A stretch of 64,000 nt of DNA. It comes from Diphasiastrum complanatum (taxonomy: Eukaryota > Streptophyta > Lycopodiopsida > Lycopodiales > Lycopodiaceae). This document shows positions 32,075 through 42,837 of the stretch, piece after piece. The position numbers and the translations under genes are program-made. The DNA is taken from NCBI GenBank assembly GCA_029204225.1, contig CM055102.1, forward strand, positions 62,812,272 to 62,876,271, written 5' to 3'. The notes beneath the pieces were generated by a model. The model was not told where the DNA came from. It saw nothing but the letters and a program-made list of their open reading frames with translations, and did not search any database. Every line of letters starts with the position of its first letter. The stretch's first letter is position 1.

Positions 32075-33640
32075 GTGGCAGGATTGAGAGAATCTATGCT
32101 TGGAGAAGCTAGTAGATTGGACGGGGTATCCAATTATAGCATTTGGAAATTCAAAATGAAGAGTATTTTCATGGAAAAGGAGCTGTGTCGGGACATTGTC
32201 ATTGGGGTGGAACAACGGCCAGCTACAACTCCAGCTGATATTCATGCATTTGACAAAAGGGCGTAGAAGGCCTTATTCTTGATAAACTTATTAGTGAAAG
32301 ATCATGTCATTGCCCACATTAGTGAGTTGTATCAGCAAGAGGCGCTTGGGATGCACTCAAAATGCAGTTTCAAATGACGAACACCTCTCGAATGATGTTT
32401 ATGAGGACCAAACTCGTAAGTGTTTGCATGGAGGAGAATGAGGGCACAGGGTCCTATTTCACACGAATAAAGAAGTTACGAGACCAGTTGACAGCTATTG
32501 GAGAGCCAATAAGAGATGTTGAGCTGGTTCACATAGCTATAAATTGTCTATCTGAAAAATTCCAAATGTTTGCAAGTGGCATTGCTTCGAGGGAGAGACT
32601 ACCAACATTTGAAAATCTTCATGGCATCATCCTACAGGAGGAACAAGGTGTGAAGTGGTAAAAACTCAACTTCCCCACATTGGAAGATCAAGTAATGCTA
32701 GCCAAAGGGAAGCATATATACAAGAAGCAACCCAAGAAGTCAGATGTGGAGGATGACAATCAAGGATCCACATCAGGCAAGAAGAAGAAATCCAACTATT
32801 TCTATTGCCAAAAGTCTGGACATTGGGCAAGAGATTGTCGCAAGAAGAAGGTGGATATTAAGAGGGGCAAAGTGAAGTAGTTGACCAATTTTGTCGAAGA
32901 AGAGAATGATAGCGATAACGAAGATCAAGGCACGACATTTGTGACAGCATTAGCATCGCAACATTTCATTGGTCATACACATTGGTATGTGGATTCAGGA
33001 GCAACGAGACACATGACTGGCAACAAATCGTGCTTTAAAAATCTGGAGCTTACTGATGATGGAGATAGAGTTGCGCAGGCGAATGACGACGAGTGTCAAA
33101 TTCATGGAGTTGGTGCAGTGGCTATTCAATTTCCTGATGGACATGTGAAAGTAACTGAAAATGTGTTGTATGTTCCTGGCCTTTAGAAGAGTCTTTTATC
33201 TGTTGATACAATGACAGATCATAAGCTGAAGGTGGAGTTCAATGACAAGAAATGCCAGATCAAGGATGTGAAATGGGATTTCAAGGTGATTGTTGACGGC
33301 TTTAGGGATAAAACTTGTGGTTTGTACAAGTTAAATGTTGTTGTTATGAAGTGCAATGAGTTAGCATCTACATCTATATCACAAAGTAATTTATGGCATA
33401 GATGTATGGGGCATTTGAACTTCAAGAGCTTGAGGTTACTTCGTAAGCTCAAGATGGTAGCATGTTTACCTAGTTTGGATGACAAGGAAGAGTCCATTTG
33501 CAAGGAGTGCGTGCCAGACAAGTTATACAGAAAGAAGTTCAACAAAGAAGGAGCAACAAGGGCAAAACAAGTGCTTGAGTTGATACACTCTGGTCTATGT
33601 GGCCATGGTATAACTGGTATCTGTCATTCTTTAAATCAAT
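32075..33640 (+). pseudogene. Copia gag, zinc knuckle, protease and pre-integrase (element G, arm 1)
   Basis: Gag reads MLGEASRLDGVSNYSIWKFK from ATG 32096 (the frame opens at a GTG upstream). It breaks at an in-frame TAG near 32264 and by frameshifts near 32325 and 32650. Zinc knuckle FYCQKSGHWARDC lies near 32800-32845. Protease reads WYVDSGATRHMTGN near 32983-33020; pre-integrase LWHRCMGHLNFKSL near 33393. It ends in VLELIHSGLCGHG, the start of the integrase core, where it joins Penelope-like sequence. Arm 2 carries fewer breaks. Confidence 0.9.
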
Positions 33641-34190
33641 TTTATGAAAAGACTTGCCAGACTTGGAAAGGTGGAATACCTACATGCCTTCAAACATACT
33701 TTTTGCTATATTGATGATGTTTGTTTCATAAACAAGACAGATGCTCATGTATTTCTAGACAAGGAGCAACCTCGTGTTGATGATAATGCTTTAAGGATCT
33801 ATCCCTTGGAGTACCTCACCATAGAAAATGAAGACGCTTCGGATAATACGGTCAGTTTTTTAAATATTACCACTACCTTTGATTCTTTATCAAGTAAGTT
33901 TCATATGAAAAAATTTGACAAGCGAAGGGTACTTTCGTTTTCGTTTTTCCAATATATACAATTAATTGCCAAATGGTAGATTATGAACTCGTAAAATTAT
34001 TGTAGCTCAAATTATTGCTGTCATGTACTGTTGTAGTGAACAAGATACCTTTATGGATGTGGTTAGAAACATTGTTCTTGCTTTTTAAAGTAATGGCTTC
34101 ATGAGAGGAAGATTGTATGAGATTATAAACAACCTATTCCTACACAATTTGTTCCTTGGACTCAAATTTAATTTAGCAAAAAATCTAGAT
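33640..34190 (+). pseudogene. Penelope-like reverse transcriptase fragment (arm 1)
   Basis: Open frame 33644-33979 contains FCYIDDVCFIN (Tyr codon at 33707), the RT catalytic box. It then has RIYPLEYLTIENE, NTVSFLNI and FHMKKFDKRRVLSFSFFQYI, matching the order in Penelope-like RTs: DD box, IYP.EL, SFLDL, F.K.YDKR. After a stop at about 33977 a continuing frame holds MYCCSEQDTFMDVV and GFMRGRLYEI, like the thumb-region end of that family. This differs from copia and gypsy RT. 5' part of RT and any GIY-YIG nuclease are absent. Dead copy. Confidence 0.62.
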
Positions 34191-34200
34191 TTCTTTTGGT

Positions 34201-34238
34201 GGGCAGTTAGCACTCCATCTCAGGGGTGCTAACTGCCC
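34201..34238 (+). repeat. 13-bp perfect hairpin
   Basis: GGGCAGTTAGCAC (34201-34213) pairs with GTGCTAACTGCCC (34226-34238), loop of 12 bases. It lies between the Penelope-like fragment and the CT tract. The arm 2 copy (about 45287-45325) has mismatches. Confidence 0.8.
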
Positions 34239-34275
34239 CTTGAGAGACTTTGCTGGCTATGGCTATGGTTGGTGG

Positions 34276-34277
<2 letters not shown>

Positions 34278-34363
<86 letters not shown>
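34278..34363. repeat. CT microsatellite in arm 1
   Basis: Long uninterrupted CT tract; arm 2 counterpart is the GA tract at about 45184-45248, which is shorter. Confidence 0.95.
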
Positions 34364-34367
<4 letters not shown>

Positions 34368-34960
34368 AGATACAACTAAAAAGCATGGATATGCTTAGGA
34401 GTATGGATATAGTGCGTGACATACCTTACTTCATAAGGGTCACTTGGGTCAATATAGCATGGATTTGTTCTAATACCAGCACACGTGTTCACACCAGGTC
34501 TTTTGGCTAAGTAAAACTCTAAACGGTTAAAACTTTTCATACTCTTCTAGGCATAAAATGAATTGATATGGACCAACTGCCCATAAGCTCATCATCAGTA
34601 TGACACTCGTCCTGATACGCTGATATAATTGCTTGGCCTATCGCTAAAACGTCATGTGCTTGGGAAGACTGGACTAGGTTTTAGAATGCTATTCAAAGTT
34701 GTTAAGTAGTATAGCTTCTTTTGGACATGAATAACAACTGTCGTTCAGCTATAACACCTGTCTTCCTCAATAAACTAACTTGAGCGGTTTTGTTTTGTTG
34801 GATGGTGGTAAGTATCAGCTGGATGTCTTGAAAGTGATTATGCTTTATGGTGTTTTCTAGTATTGTGTTTTATTTTTCAGCTATATTTTACCTTGTTGGG
34901 GTACGAGTAAAGGGTCAAAAGATTTCAATCTTGCTTTGTCAAGAGGAAGTAAGTGCAGTT

Positions 34961-34966
<6 letters not shown>
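34364..34966. other. Arm 1 sequence between microsatellites
   Basis: Conserved in both arms but no gene motif recognised; includes one ACACGTGT palindrome near 34481. Confidence 0.5.

Positions 34967-35041
<75 letters not shown>
34967..35041. repeat. Second CT microsatellite in arm 1
   Basis: Uninterrupted CT tract that abuts a truncated H-type LTR piece (35042-35120, minus). Arm 2 counterpart is GA at about 44525-44580. Confidence 0.95.
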
Positions 35042-35045
<4 letters not shown>

Positions 35046-35120
35046 GGCCCATTTCTACCTCCCTAACTATTCATATTTAAAGAGGAGTGGGAACCCAGTC
35101 AAAAATCGGAAGGAACCAAT

Positions 35121-36500
35121 ATTTTTTCCTCCTATCCATTATGTCTCGTGACACATCTTGGTCATCCCGTTTTTGTTCCATGAGTGAGAATGGATCAACC
35201 AGTTGCATGGATGGTTTGTCTTTGTCACAATAGAACAAACTCATGGAGCGAATGAGGGCTCGACGTAGATTGGTTGACTATACTCATCATCCTCTGAGGA
35301 GATTCAGTTGACTGCACTCATCTATGGCCGAGGTGTTTCCCCTTCCCATGAGGGTCCCTCCCCCATCCACTACTAGTGCCTCCTCCTGAGATTCTCAGGA
35401 CACGGGAGAGCATAGGAGGAACCGCCTCAGTGTCTCCTATTGTGGAGGTTGAGGCGGTGATGATGATCCCCCTGAGATAGTCATGAGTCCAGCATGTCAT
35501 CCTAGAATGTCTCATCGTAGGGACTCCTTACTTTGAGAGACACTTACCTAGGAGGCAGCATGTAGGGCACATGATTTCAATTTTTTATGAACATTCAAAA
35601 CTGTATGAAATGTAGCACAGGTTCAAAAAACAATAGATTGCACTGGTTTCTTCCTTTTCCAATGCTTGTAGATTTTTTTGTTGAATGTAATGTTTGTAGA
35701 ACAACGACATTGTTACTTGTAGTGATTTAACAAATGATATGTTATCAGGCCTCCTAGATGATCAATGGGATAAAAAGAGCAATGGCAATATTGAGTGCAT
35801 AGTTAATAGATCATCAATGAAATTTAGATATCATATAAAATTAAATGCTTTGTTCAACATTTTATTATAGAAGATGGCCCCAAATTGGCAATGAATGGAA
35901 GGCATTGGATCAAGAATTTACATTGAATCATCAAGTTCAAATAGAAACCCAAGTGCAACAAAATGATTCTACTATTACAACAATTGAGGTGGAGAAAGAT
36001 TGGACACTAAATCACATTTGATCAGAGCTTACTTTGCTGCAATATGATATTCTTTAACACTTTTGTTTTTGAGTCAATGAGAGATTGGTATGTGTATGTG
36101 TGTTTTCTTTGATACACATTTGAAATGACTTTCAATGAGTTTATTTAAACTTATTTCGGTGTTTTCACTATTTTGTGCTTGCATTTAAAATTATCCCAAT
36201 GTTGGTATTGCTTTTCTAACAAGTTTCTTTGATGTATAGGTAAGACCAAGAGAAGAAAATCGTATATAGTGCAAGGATTTACATTCAAGCGTAGGAATTG
36301 TTGAAACCGCATAAACATTGGGATGGTAGACATGGAACAATGTACCTTTAAAAAAAAAAATAGAAACCTATTTCAAATGACTTCAAGATTTTATCGAACT
36401 TAAGATGGACTTCCAAATCTGGAAGAGGCAATCTTCAATTAATAACTTTTAATTTTTTTTTTGTTTTTTTCATATTCAAATTCCTATTAACTGATATTTG
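35121..36500. other. No recognisable gene
   Basis: Left part of the spacer. Short broken frames, for example around 35318-35515, show no known motif. No terminal repeats recognised. Confidence 0.4.
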
Positions 36501-36501
36501 A

Positions 36502-38096
36502 CTAATTATATTTAACTGTGTTTATGTTTTTTTTTAGTTTAAATGCCCAAAGCATGATCTCTGGTGGTACTCCTTGGAGTGCGAGGAGAGAACGGGTTTC
36601 ATTTCCACCGTTGGTTTCACTTACCTTGTCTACCTTTCTCTCTTGCTGGACCACAAAGGAATCTTGTTTGTGGATTCTTCGTGTTTGCGAACCATTCATG
36701 TTCGCGAACCGTTCGTCTTCGTCTTCGTTGACTTTCGTGTTCGCGAAACTTTTCGTGTTTCGTGTCTCCAAATGTTTGAGTTCGCGAACATCTTCGCCAG
36801 GTGAAGGGCTGAAAGCTAGCAAGGCTTTGTAATCAGAAACACTTTGTTTCTTCAGCTCGCTCTCAAAGCATGGTAGCTTTATGATCCCAAGACTGCTCTT
36901 TTGCCTCTCAAAGAGCCCTTTGTCCAGAGCTTTAGTCTATATTGATTTTCTCTAATTTTTTCAAGGGCACTGCATGCGAATCCATAGTGTGTTGGCGTGA
37001 GAGAAGCACGGTTCTCTCACGAGTAGTAGTCTCGCTTCACTAGCGGACAAGTGGATCTTCTGATCCTAGACAAAATTATCTTCTCGCACGCAGGCGGAGC
37101 TTCTGTTTGTGTTCATCTTGATTGCTTACTAGCATCAGACTTCTTCAATGTCTCTTCTCTCTTAGTTACACTATGTATATCATGTTCTGATATGTGTCAA
37201 GTACTATCTAGTAAGTATGGTCTCTCTTCTAAACCTCAGATTAGAATGATTAAACATCTACAACTAGTTGGGGAATTACAAGAGTGGCAATTAGCTATGA
37301 CCTAGGAAGTATCTGCTGATGTCATGCCATCAGGTCAGATCTCTGTACTTTTGGATACTTGCATGATCTCTGGTGGTACTCCTTGGAGCGCGAGGATAGA
37401 ACGGGTTTCGTTTTCACCATTGGTTTTGCTTACCTCGTCTGCCTTTCTTTCTCTCTTGCTGGCCCGCAAAGGAATCTCATTTGTGGATTCTTTGTGTTCG
37501 CGAACCGTTCGTGTCCGTGAACCGTTCATCTTCCTATTCGTTTGTATTTGTAGAACTTTTCATGTCTCAAGATGTTCGAGTTCGCGAACATCTTCATCAG
37601 GTGAAGGGCTGAAAGCTAGCAAGGCTTTGTAATTAGAAACACTTTGTTTCTTCAATGCCGGTAAATCCACAGTCATGAAACTTGACGACTTTGCTTTCCG
37701 TTCGGGGCACTGTTTAGCACGGTGCCCGGGTTTATTGCAAAGGAAACATAGATTCTGTTTAAGCGCCGCTAACCATGCTTTGTCTTTCACCACCAATTTC
37801 TTCCTATTCTTTTTCTTCTTTGACTGTTGGTACGCTTCTGCTTCCAGCTCATCAAAAAACCATTTTTTACGCTTGTTAGACTTTTCTTGCTTGGGTTTCG
37901 GGGCCGTTTGGTCGTGTACGCTTTTCCATGATGCAACAATTGCACTATCATAGGCTTTCGCCACATGGATAGCATCCTCTAGTGAGTTAAGGATATTTTG
38001 TTTGCATTCATTTTGATAGTCAACTGACAGTCCGACAATAAATTGCCACCGTGCTAACTTACGATCAAAAAGCGGGACCTTGGCCAAAGAGTCCAA
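36502..38096 (-). pseudogene. Ty3/gypsy gag C-terminus with zinc knuckle, partly duplicated
   Basis: The minus frame 38096-37560 (178 codons) has DRKLARWQFIVGL and a helical stretch typical of the Retrotrans_gag end. A lysine-rich linker precedes the zinc knuckle CFLCNKPGHRAKQC. It continues LKKQSVSNYKALLAFSPS into a repetitive segment with palindromic DNA. The part from TGAAGAAAC onward occurs twice (37655-37366 and 36856-36550), separated by a 509-base segment also found at 3726-4110. No protease or RT follows. Probably the non-autonomous or rearranged gypsy family that supplied the insertion at 3462-4463. Confidence 0.65.
36550..36856 (-). repeat. Direct repeat of the gag tail (copy at 37366-37655)
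   Basis: Both copies run from TGAAGAAAC to GAGATCATG on the minus strand, an ~800-base unit apart. Each holds two to four GTTCGCGAAC-type palindromes. Confidence 0.75.
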
Positions 38097-38109
38097 GAAC
38101 TCTTGGACA

Positions 38110-38433
38110 TAACCATTCAGTTCTCAGCTGCCCATTTTGCAGCTGATAAACCAAGTATACAGGTCAGATGTCAACAATCAGAAATGCAACATCAAGCATT
38201 CACCATAAACAATCACCAAGTAGGGAGACGAAAGAAGAACACACAATATCACTCTATCACACTAACTTCATACTGAATATAAAATGTACATATAAACCCT
38301 AAACCCTGATAGAGAGAGAAAACCTACGAATAGACTAATAGACTAGCCTACGGCTAATTACAGCTGGTAACAGCTGTCAACATTAATGTACATCATAAAC
38401 ATTAACAATGAAGTTTATCATTGATTTCTAACA
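38110..38433 (-). repeat. Copia-type LTR (minus), lower end approximate
   Basis: On the minus strand GAGGGAG is followed by TGTTAGAAATCAATG, a typical polypurine tract and LTR start. The LTR includes AAACCCTAAACCCT (38294-38307), two plant telomere-type units. Its far end is not defined. Confidence 0.6.
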
Positions 38434-38520
38434 CTCCCTCAATGATAAAATTACATTCTTCTATTCCTAATAGAGTTCGAAACCTCTCAAATTTATATCC
38501 AATGGTCACTATTACTTATC
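38434..38520 (-). pseudogene. End of a copia RNase H frame
   Basis: A short minus-strand segment before the polypurine tract reads KFERFRTLLGIEE, like the last residues of copia pol (KFE.LR..LG). Everything upstream is lost. Confidence 0.45.
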
Positions 38521-39547
38521 TAGGGTATTTATATGTTGGGATCTTTCTAAATGAGTATATGGGCATCCTTCAATCTCCTTGTGTTTCTACATATAGGTTT
38601 GCTGCAGTCCATGCCAACGCTATGGATATATGGCATTCCTGGTTATTACACATAGCTTGGTTTCCATTTGGACCTGTTGATTGGTGCTGATTTTTCCATA
38701 TTAGTGATCGCCTATGGTGCGGATATCTCTATGATTATGCATGTGGCTCTCTATCTGTTCCTTGGATTATTGCTCATTGTCAGGCTTGGCATATCTTGAT
38801 GGCTTGGGTTATTGCCTCCATTCCAGCTACTATCTGTCCAGGTGATCTTCAGGTTTCCCATCATTTCAGGTTGCTCCATATCGCTTGGTCTCCGATGCTG
38901 AGTTGCCAATTTAATCTGGTTTTCTGAGACCATCAGAGTACCTTGAGAGAGTTCCTTCTCCTCTCTTGGATAGTTTTTGGGGATGTAGCCACACACACTT
39001 CAATATTGCTCATATGTGCTTTGATACTCATTTCCAGCTACACGTGGATATTGCTCCGATGCTTGCTATTGATGTTGGAGATTATGTTCCTCATTCCAAT
39101 GCATTTCTTCTATTCCTCACTTGTGTGCCTAGTGTGTACTCTGGGATTACACTTGACTTGAGGCCAGTTTCGATGGGTCATCCGATTCTCCATCCGTTTT
39201 TTGGTGCATCTTATGATAGATTGGTATGTCCATATGAGGTCTTTCTAGATCAGTTTTTCGGCTACGGTTTTTTAGTTGGGGCCTCTACTATTTCTGGATT
39301 TGTTGCTATTGTTTTTATGCATCATGTCTTTGTAGATGATTTATTGAATTCTTGGACCTTTTGGAGCTTTTGACATGCTGCTCTTCTCCTGATAGGAGCC
39401 TTGAAGGTACCGTGTGCCATTGCTACTTCTCATTCATGGGCCTTATGGGTAGCATGGGTTTTTGACCATGTTGATGCACATTTCTCCATTTTTGTTATCC
39501 TTTGTCAGGATGATCTCTTTATGCTCCATGTTTCTTGGCAGTTCAAA
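38521..39547. other. Unassigned stretch with open frames
   Basis: Overlapping plus frames 38943-39161 and 38966-39373 (135 codons, hydrophobic, many His and Phe) and minus 38751-38996. No known motif. Words such as TTTGGAC, ATATGG and GATCTCT recur, so it may be degenerate repeat DNA rather than a gene. Confidence 0.35.
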
Positions 39548-40161
39548 AACAGTCTAAATAAGTTGGTTTATTTCTTTGAATAGATTTGTGGATTTCATTT
39601 CAAGTGTTAATATACACAAAACCCCAACAATGTTTGATTATTTAAACTTATGGATGAAGGTTGGGACAAAAAATCAGATGGAGAAATAGAATGCAAAATT
39701 AAAATGTCTTCCATGTGCTTTCACTATCAAATACAAGAGCAAATGTTGAGTTTATGCTTCCATTACCAAAGATGGAAAAAAACCAGGAGTAAATGGATGC
39801 CACTCGATTAGGACTTGAAAGCTAGTGGACTGTTCGAGGGTTTGTGGATATCGAGACAACCCTAATCCTAATTAATAAGTGAGAGGGATTTGGCACCCTG
39901 TGTGTGTAAGTCCAACCCTATGGTCACACAGAGATTTGATAATTAGAAAGTCAATAAAAGGACTTTAGGCCTTTTTGCGGGACTTTTAATGTCGCAGGCC
40001 TAAATGTCAAGTTAGTGAATGAAGTTAGGGTTCCCACTAAATTTCAATTTCAAATTGGTTCCGTCCGATTTTTGACTGGGTTCCACTCTTTTTTAAATAT
40101 GAATAGTTAGGGAGGTAGAAATGGGCCAGTAGGATTTTGAGGCCAAGGTCCTCCTCTCCAC

Positions 40162-40169
40162 TATAAATA
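40162..40169 (+). promoter_or_regulatory. TATA box of H1 LTR
   Basis: TATAAATA preceded by CTCTCCAC; same box at 43481-43488 in H2. Confidence 0.6.
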
Positions 40170-40645
40170 GGGGCGAACTCGAGTTGCTCCTCATGTTTTC
40201 ATCTTCATTTCAATACAAGCATATTGGTTCTCTTATGGAATGGACTTGTAAATGTCCTTGCTCTCTAACTCTATTCCTCCATCTCTCATGCTTTGTTGTA
40301 TTTGCTAATTGTTGGATCTAAATGTTATTGGAATTACTATTTCTTATGCTTTTGGTGAGAGAGAAAGAGTAAATTATTAATATCATTATGGATCTTAGGA
40401 TTAATGGATGTAATGTTAATCTTAGTGTTAATGGATGTTAGAGTTAGATGTGGACCTTTCATACATGCTAAAGTATGAGATATGCTATCGCTCTTACATG
40501 ATCGAACCTTTGTGTGACGACTACCTTCATCTCCTTGATGCTTGGATCTTGGATTGAGGATAGGATAGGAAATAATTCCACTACAATTTTGGCACCGTTG
40601 TAAAAAGTTTCTCATTTCGTTAAGTATTGAGGAAGTTACAAATTT

Positions 40646-40957
40646 TTGAAAATGTCAAAAAAAAAAAAATCTGTAACCTTGTCATTAGTTTCAACAATGT
40701 CATTGCTAGCAGTTGCACCTATCTACAAGGATCAAAATCAACAAGCATTATCTTGGGATGTGTTTTTGGATGGTGTCGACTACCCATTTGTTAATAAACA
40801 AGTTATCATGAATGGCCACCAGACCTATATGGCTATTATTGAAAATTTGCATTTAAGCTTCGAGGTTGGTGTCATGAGACCACCACCACTTTTGGTGGGG
40901 AATATTGTTAGAGAGTTTGTGTATATCGAGGCAACCCTAACCCTAGTTAATAAGTGA
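40646..40957 (+). CDS. Small open frame inside element H1
   Basis: 103 codons starting MKMSKKKKSVTLSL; spans most of the short internal region and enters the 3' LTR. The H2 copy is broken by a stop (TTGAGATGC, near 44071) and a frameshift. No domain recognised. It may be a gag start remnant or chance. Confidence 0.3.
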   Translation: MKMSKKKKSVTLSLVSTMSLLAVAPIYKDQNQQALSWDVFLDGVDYPFVNKQVIMNGHQTYMAIIENLHLSFEVGVMRPPPLLVGNIVREFVYIEATLTLVNK

Positions 40958-40978
40958 GAGAGATTTGGCACCCTGCAG

Positions 40979-41664
40979 CCCTAGTTGATGCCACTTTATT
41001 TCGTCAATTAGTTGGTTCGCTGATTTATCTCACAACTATTCGTCCTGACATAAGTTATGTTGTAAGCATTGTAAGTCAATTCATGGCTACTCGTAGAGAG
41101 ATTCATTGGAAAGCAGCGAAGAGAATTCTTCGTTATGTGAAGGGCAAATTAACCCATGGATTGTTGTATAAGGGACAACATACTTTACCAATTTTACAGG
41201 GCTTTGTTCATTCAGATTGGACAGGCTATATTGATGACAGGAGATCTACCACAGGTTATATATTTCATGTTGGTAATGGTGTAATTTCTTGGTCAAGTAA
41301 GAAAGAAGACACAGTTGCTCTTTCTACTACAGAAGCAGAATACAAAGCACTATGTTCAGCTACGTAGGAAGCAGTTTGGATAAGAAGAATATTGGAAGAC
41401 ATTGGAATTCCGTAGAATAAGCCTACTGTGATCATATGCGACAGTCAGAGTGCTATACAGCTAGCTAAAAATCCTGTATTTCATGCACGCAAGAAGCATA
41501 TAGAAATTAAGTATCATTTCATTAGAGAGAAGTTGTTATCTAATGAAATAGATATAGTGCATTGTAAGACAGAGACTCAGCTAGCCAATATATTTACTAA
41601 ACCTTTAAGTACTGATAAGTTTGAGTTTTTTAGAGAAAAGCTCTTTGTAAGAAAGATAAACTAG
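40979..41664 (+). pseudogene. Copia RT end and RNase H (element G)
   Basis: Reads FRQLVGSLIYLTTIRPDISY, HWKAAKRILRYVKG, then the RNase H motifs HSDWTGYIDDRRSTTG, STTEAEYKALCSAT and CDSQSAIQLAKNPVFHARKK, ending in ANIFTKPLSTDKF. Three regions are split by two TAG codons (about 41366 and 41414). YVDD and all upstream pol are missing; the left edge is a sharp join to H1. Followed by a polypurine-like GGGAGAG and an LTR. Confidence 0.92.
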
Positions 41665-41678
41665 GGCTTAAGGGAGAG

Positions 41679-41975
41679 TGCTAGAATAAGTAAGTCCGAG
41701 TTTCTCTCACAATTCATGACTTTCCATGTTTAGCAGTGATTTTGAGCTTTTTACTGCCTTAGTGATAGTATGCATGTGTGTCAATTTAAAGGTACACGTA
41801 GTGTAAATTGGGATACAAGTCTCGTGACGGGGACCGAACTGCCATACCCCACAAAAATGAGACTATGTTCAGAAGTGTTCTCTTGGATTGGCGTGTGATC
41901 TCTCTTTATTGTTTATCTGATTGATGTTAGATTGCTTGCAAATTATCTGACTATACTGCCAGTAAGACCCTTGAT
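41679..41975 (+). repeat. Element G 3' LTR
   Basis: Starts TGCTAGAATAAG after AAGGGAGAG. Matches the LTR at 31208 but with several indels, so either the two are old or come from different copies. Confidence 0.7.
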
Positions 41976-42837
41976 AAAAATGAATATGACAGATGGTTGG
42001 ATTGAGAAAATCGAAGTAGCATTAATGTAATTGCATTGTCAAATCATGGTTTACAAAATTAACCAGAGTTAACTCTTAGCGCCAGATAGTTCAGTTGCCT
42101 TCACATATTCTGAGATTCATAGTTTAGTGTTTCAAATTTTGGCATACACATAATGAATGACACCATCGGGAAGCCATGCTCCTCATTTGACTTTGTGCTT
42201 CTCTTCAATGAGAAAGATGACAATGGATAATGGGTGCCAATGGATTCTGATGCATCCATCATCAAAGGGAACATTTCAAAAAGAAAAAAGGACAAAGCTA
42301 TCATTTCGATCTTATTTGAAGGCCAAAATTTTGGACTTTAGAACATCATCAAGAGGAAAATCTATTTTCAAAATTTTAGTCCAACATGTATATATGCATT
42401 CAAAGACAAATGTGCAAGGATTCAACTGTCATGATCACAAAAAAAAACAATTGTGAGTATCGATATTTTACAATACTTTGATTTTTTATCATTCCTTATC
42501 ATCTACTACTAAACCTGCCAATCTAATCATTATTCTCTTGCAAATTTATATCCATCCAATATAAATAAATGGGAGCCAAGTGGATCTCTTGCAAGTGTGT
42601 TAGATGTAGTACACACTAGAGGTAAAATTGCAAAAGATATTGCTAATTGTGAAATCTTCTTTTATGACACAATGAACATTTCTGATACAAAAGAAAATTT
42701 TGGACAAATAGTCCCAATTCCATTACCTAATTTTGGAAGTGATGAATGGATTGCTCCTGGTGCTTCTTTCGGAATCATTTCGTTGCAAGCTATATAATGA
42801 TATAAAAAATTCATTAAAGATAAGCACGGGTTCGAAA
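41976..42837. other. Unassigned stretch
   Basis: Open frames 42157-42456 and 42597-42797 carry no recognised motif. AT-rich. Confidence 0.4.

Larger units (their letters stand above)
31851..35120 (+). repeat. Large inverted repeat, arm 1
   Basis: Matches 44446-47674 in reverse complement, with scattered differences. The arm holds copia gag/protease sequence, the Penelope-like RT segment, two CT tracts, and at its right end about 75 bases of an H-type LTR. Left edge at GTGTTTGGAG, right edge at GGAACCAAT. Spacer between arms is about 9.3 kb. Confidence 0.93.
39548..40976 (+). repeat. Direct segmental duplication, copy 1 (H1)
   Basis: Matches 42838-44290 in the same orientation, including about 280 bases upstream of the H LTR. 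The shared upstream flank shows that a block of DNA containing H was duplicated, not that H inserted twice. Right end of copy 1 joins copia RT sequence at about 40977. Confidence 0.85.
39831..40978 (+). mobile_element. Element H1: short non-autonomous LTR element
   Basis: LTR 39831-40585 starts TGTTCGAGGG and ends CCACTACA, followed by ATTTTGGCACCGTTG, resembling the primer-site context of gypsy Athila/Tat-type elements (usually TGGCGCC). The internal part is only about 320 bases with one small frame (40646-40957), then a second LTR starts TGTTAGAGAG at 40906 and is cut after about 70 bases. There is no enzyme gene. No TSD found. Confidence 0.6.

Noticed and set aside
34580-34620. CTGATGA-like sequence on the minus strand near the Penelope-like fragment, considered as a hammerhead ribozyme
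   Set aside because: No GAAA core or pairing stems at suitable distances, so the ribozyme core is incomplete.
34207-35151. Open frames of repeated Ser-Leu or Arg-Glu
   Set aside because: They are translations of CT/GA microsatellites, not proteins; the same holds for frames at 24440-24634, 44486-44698 and 60504-60874.
38294-38307. AAACCCTAAACCCT as an interstitial telomere
   Set aside because: Only two units, inside an LTR; short telo-boxes like this are common in plant promoters and LTRs.
41428-41664. Separate small gene with HARKKHIEIKYHF
   Set aside because: It is the third piece of the element G RNase H, split off by a stop codon.
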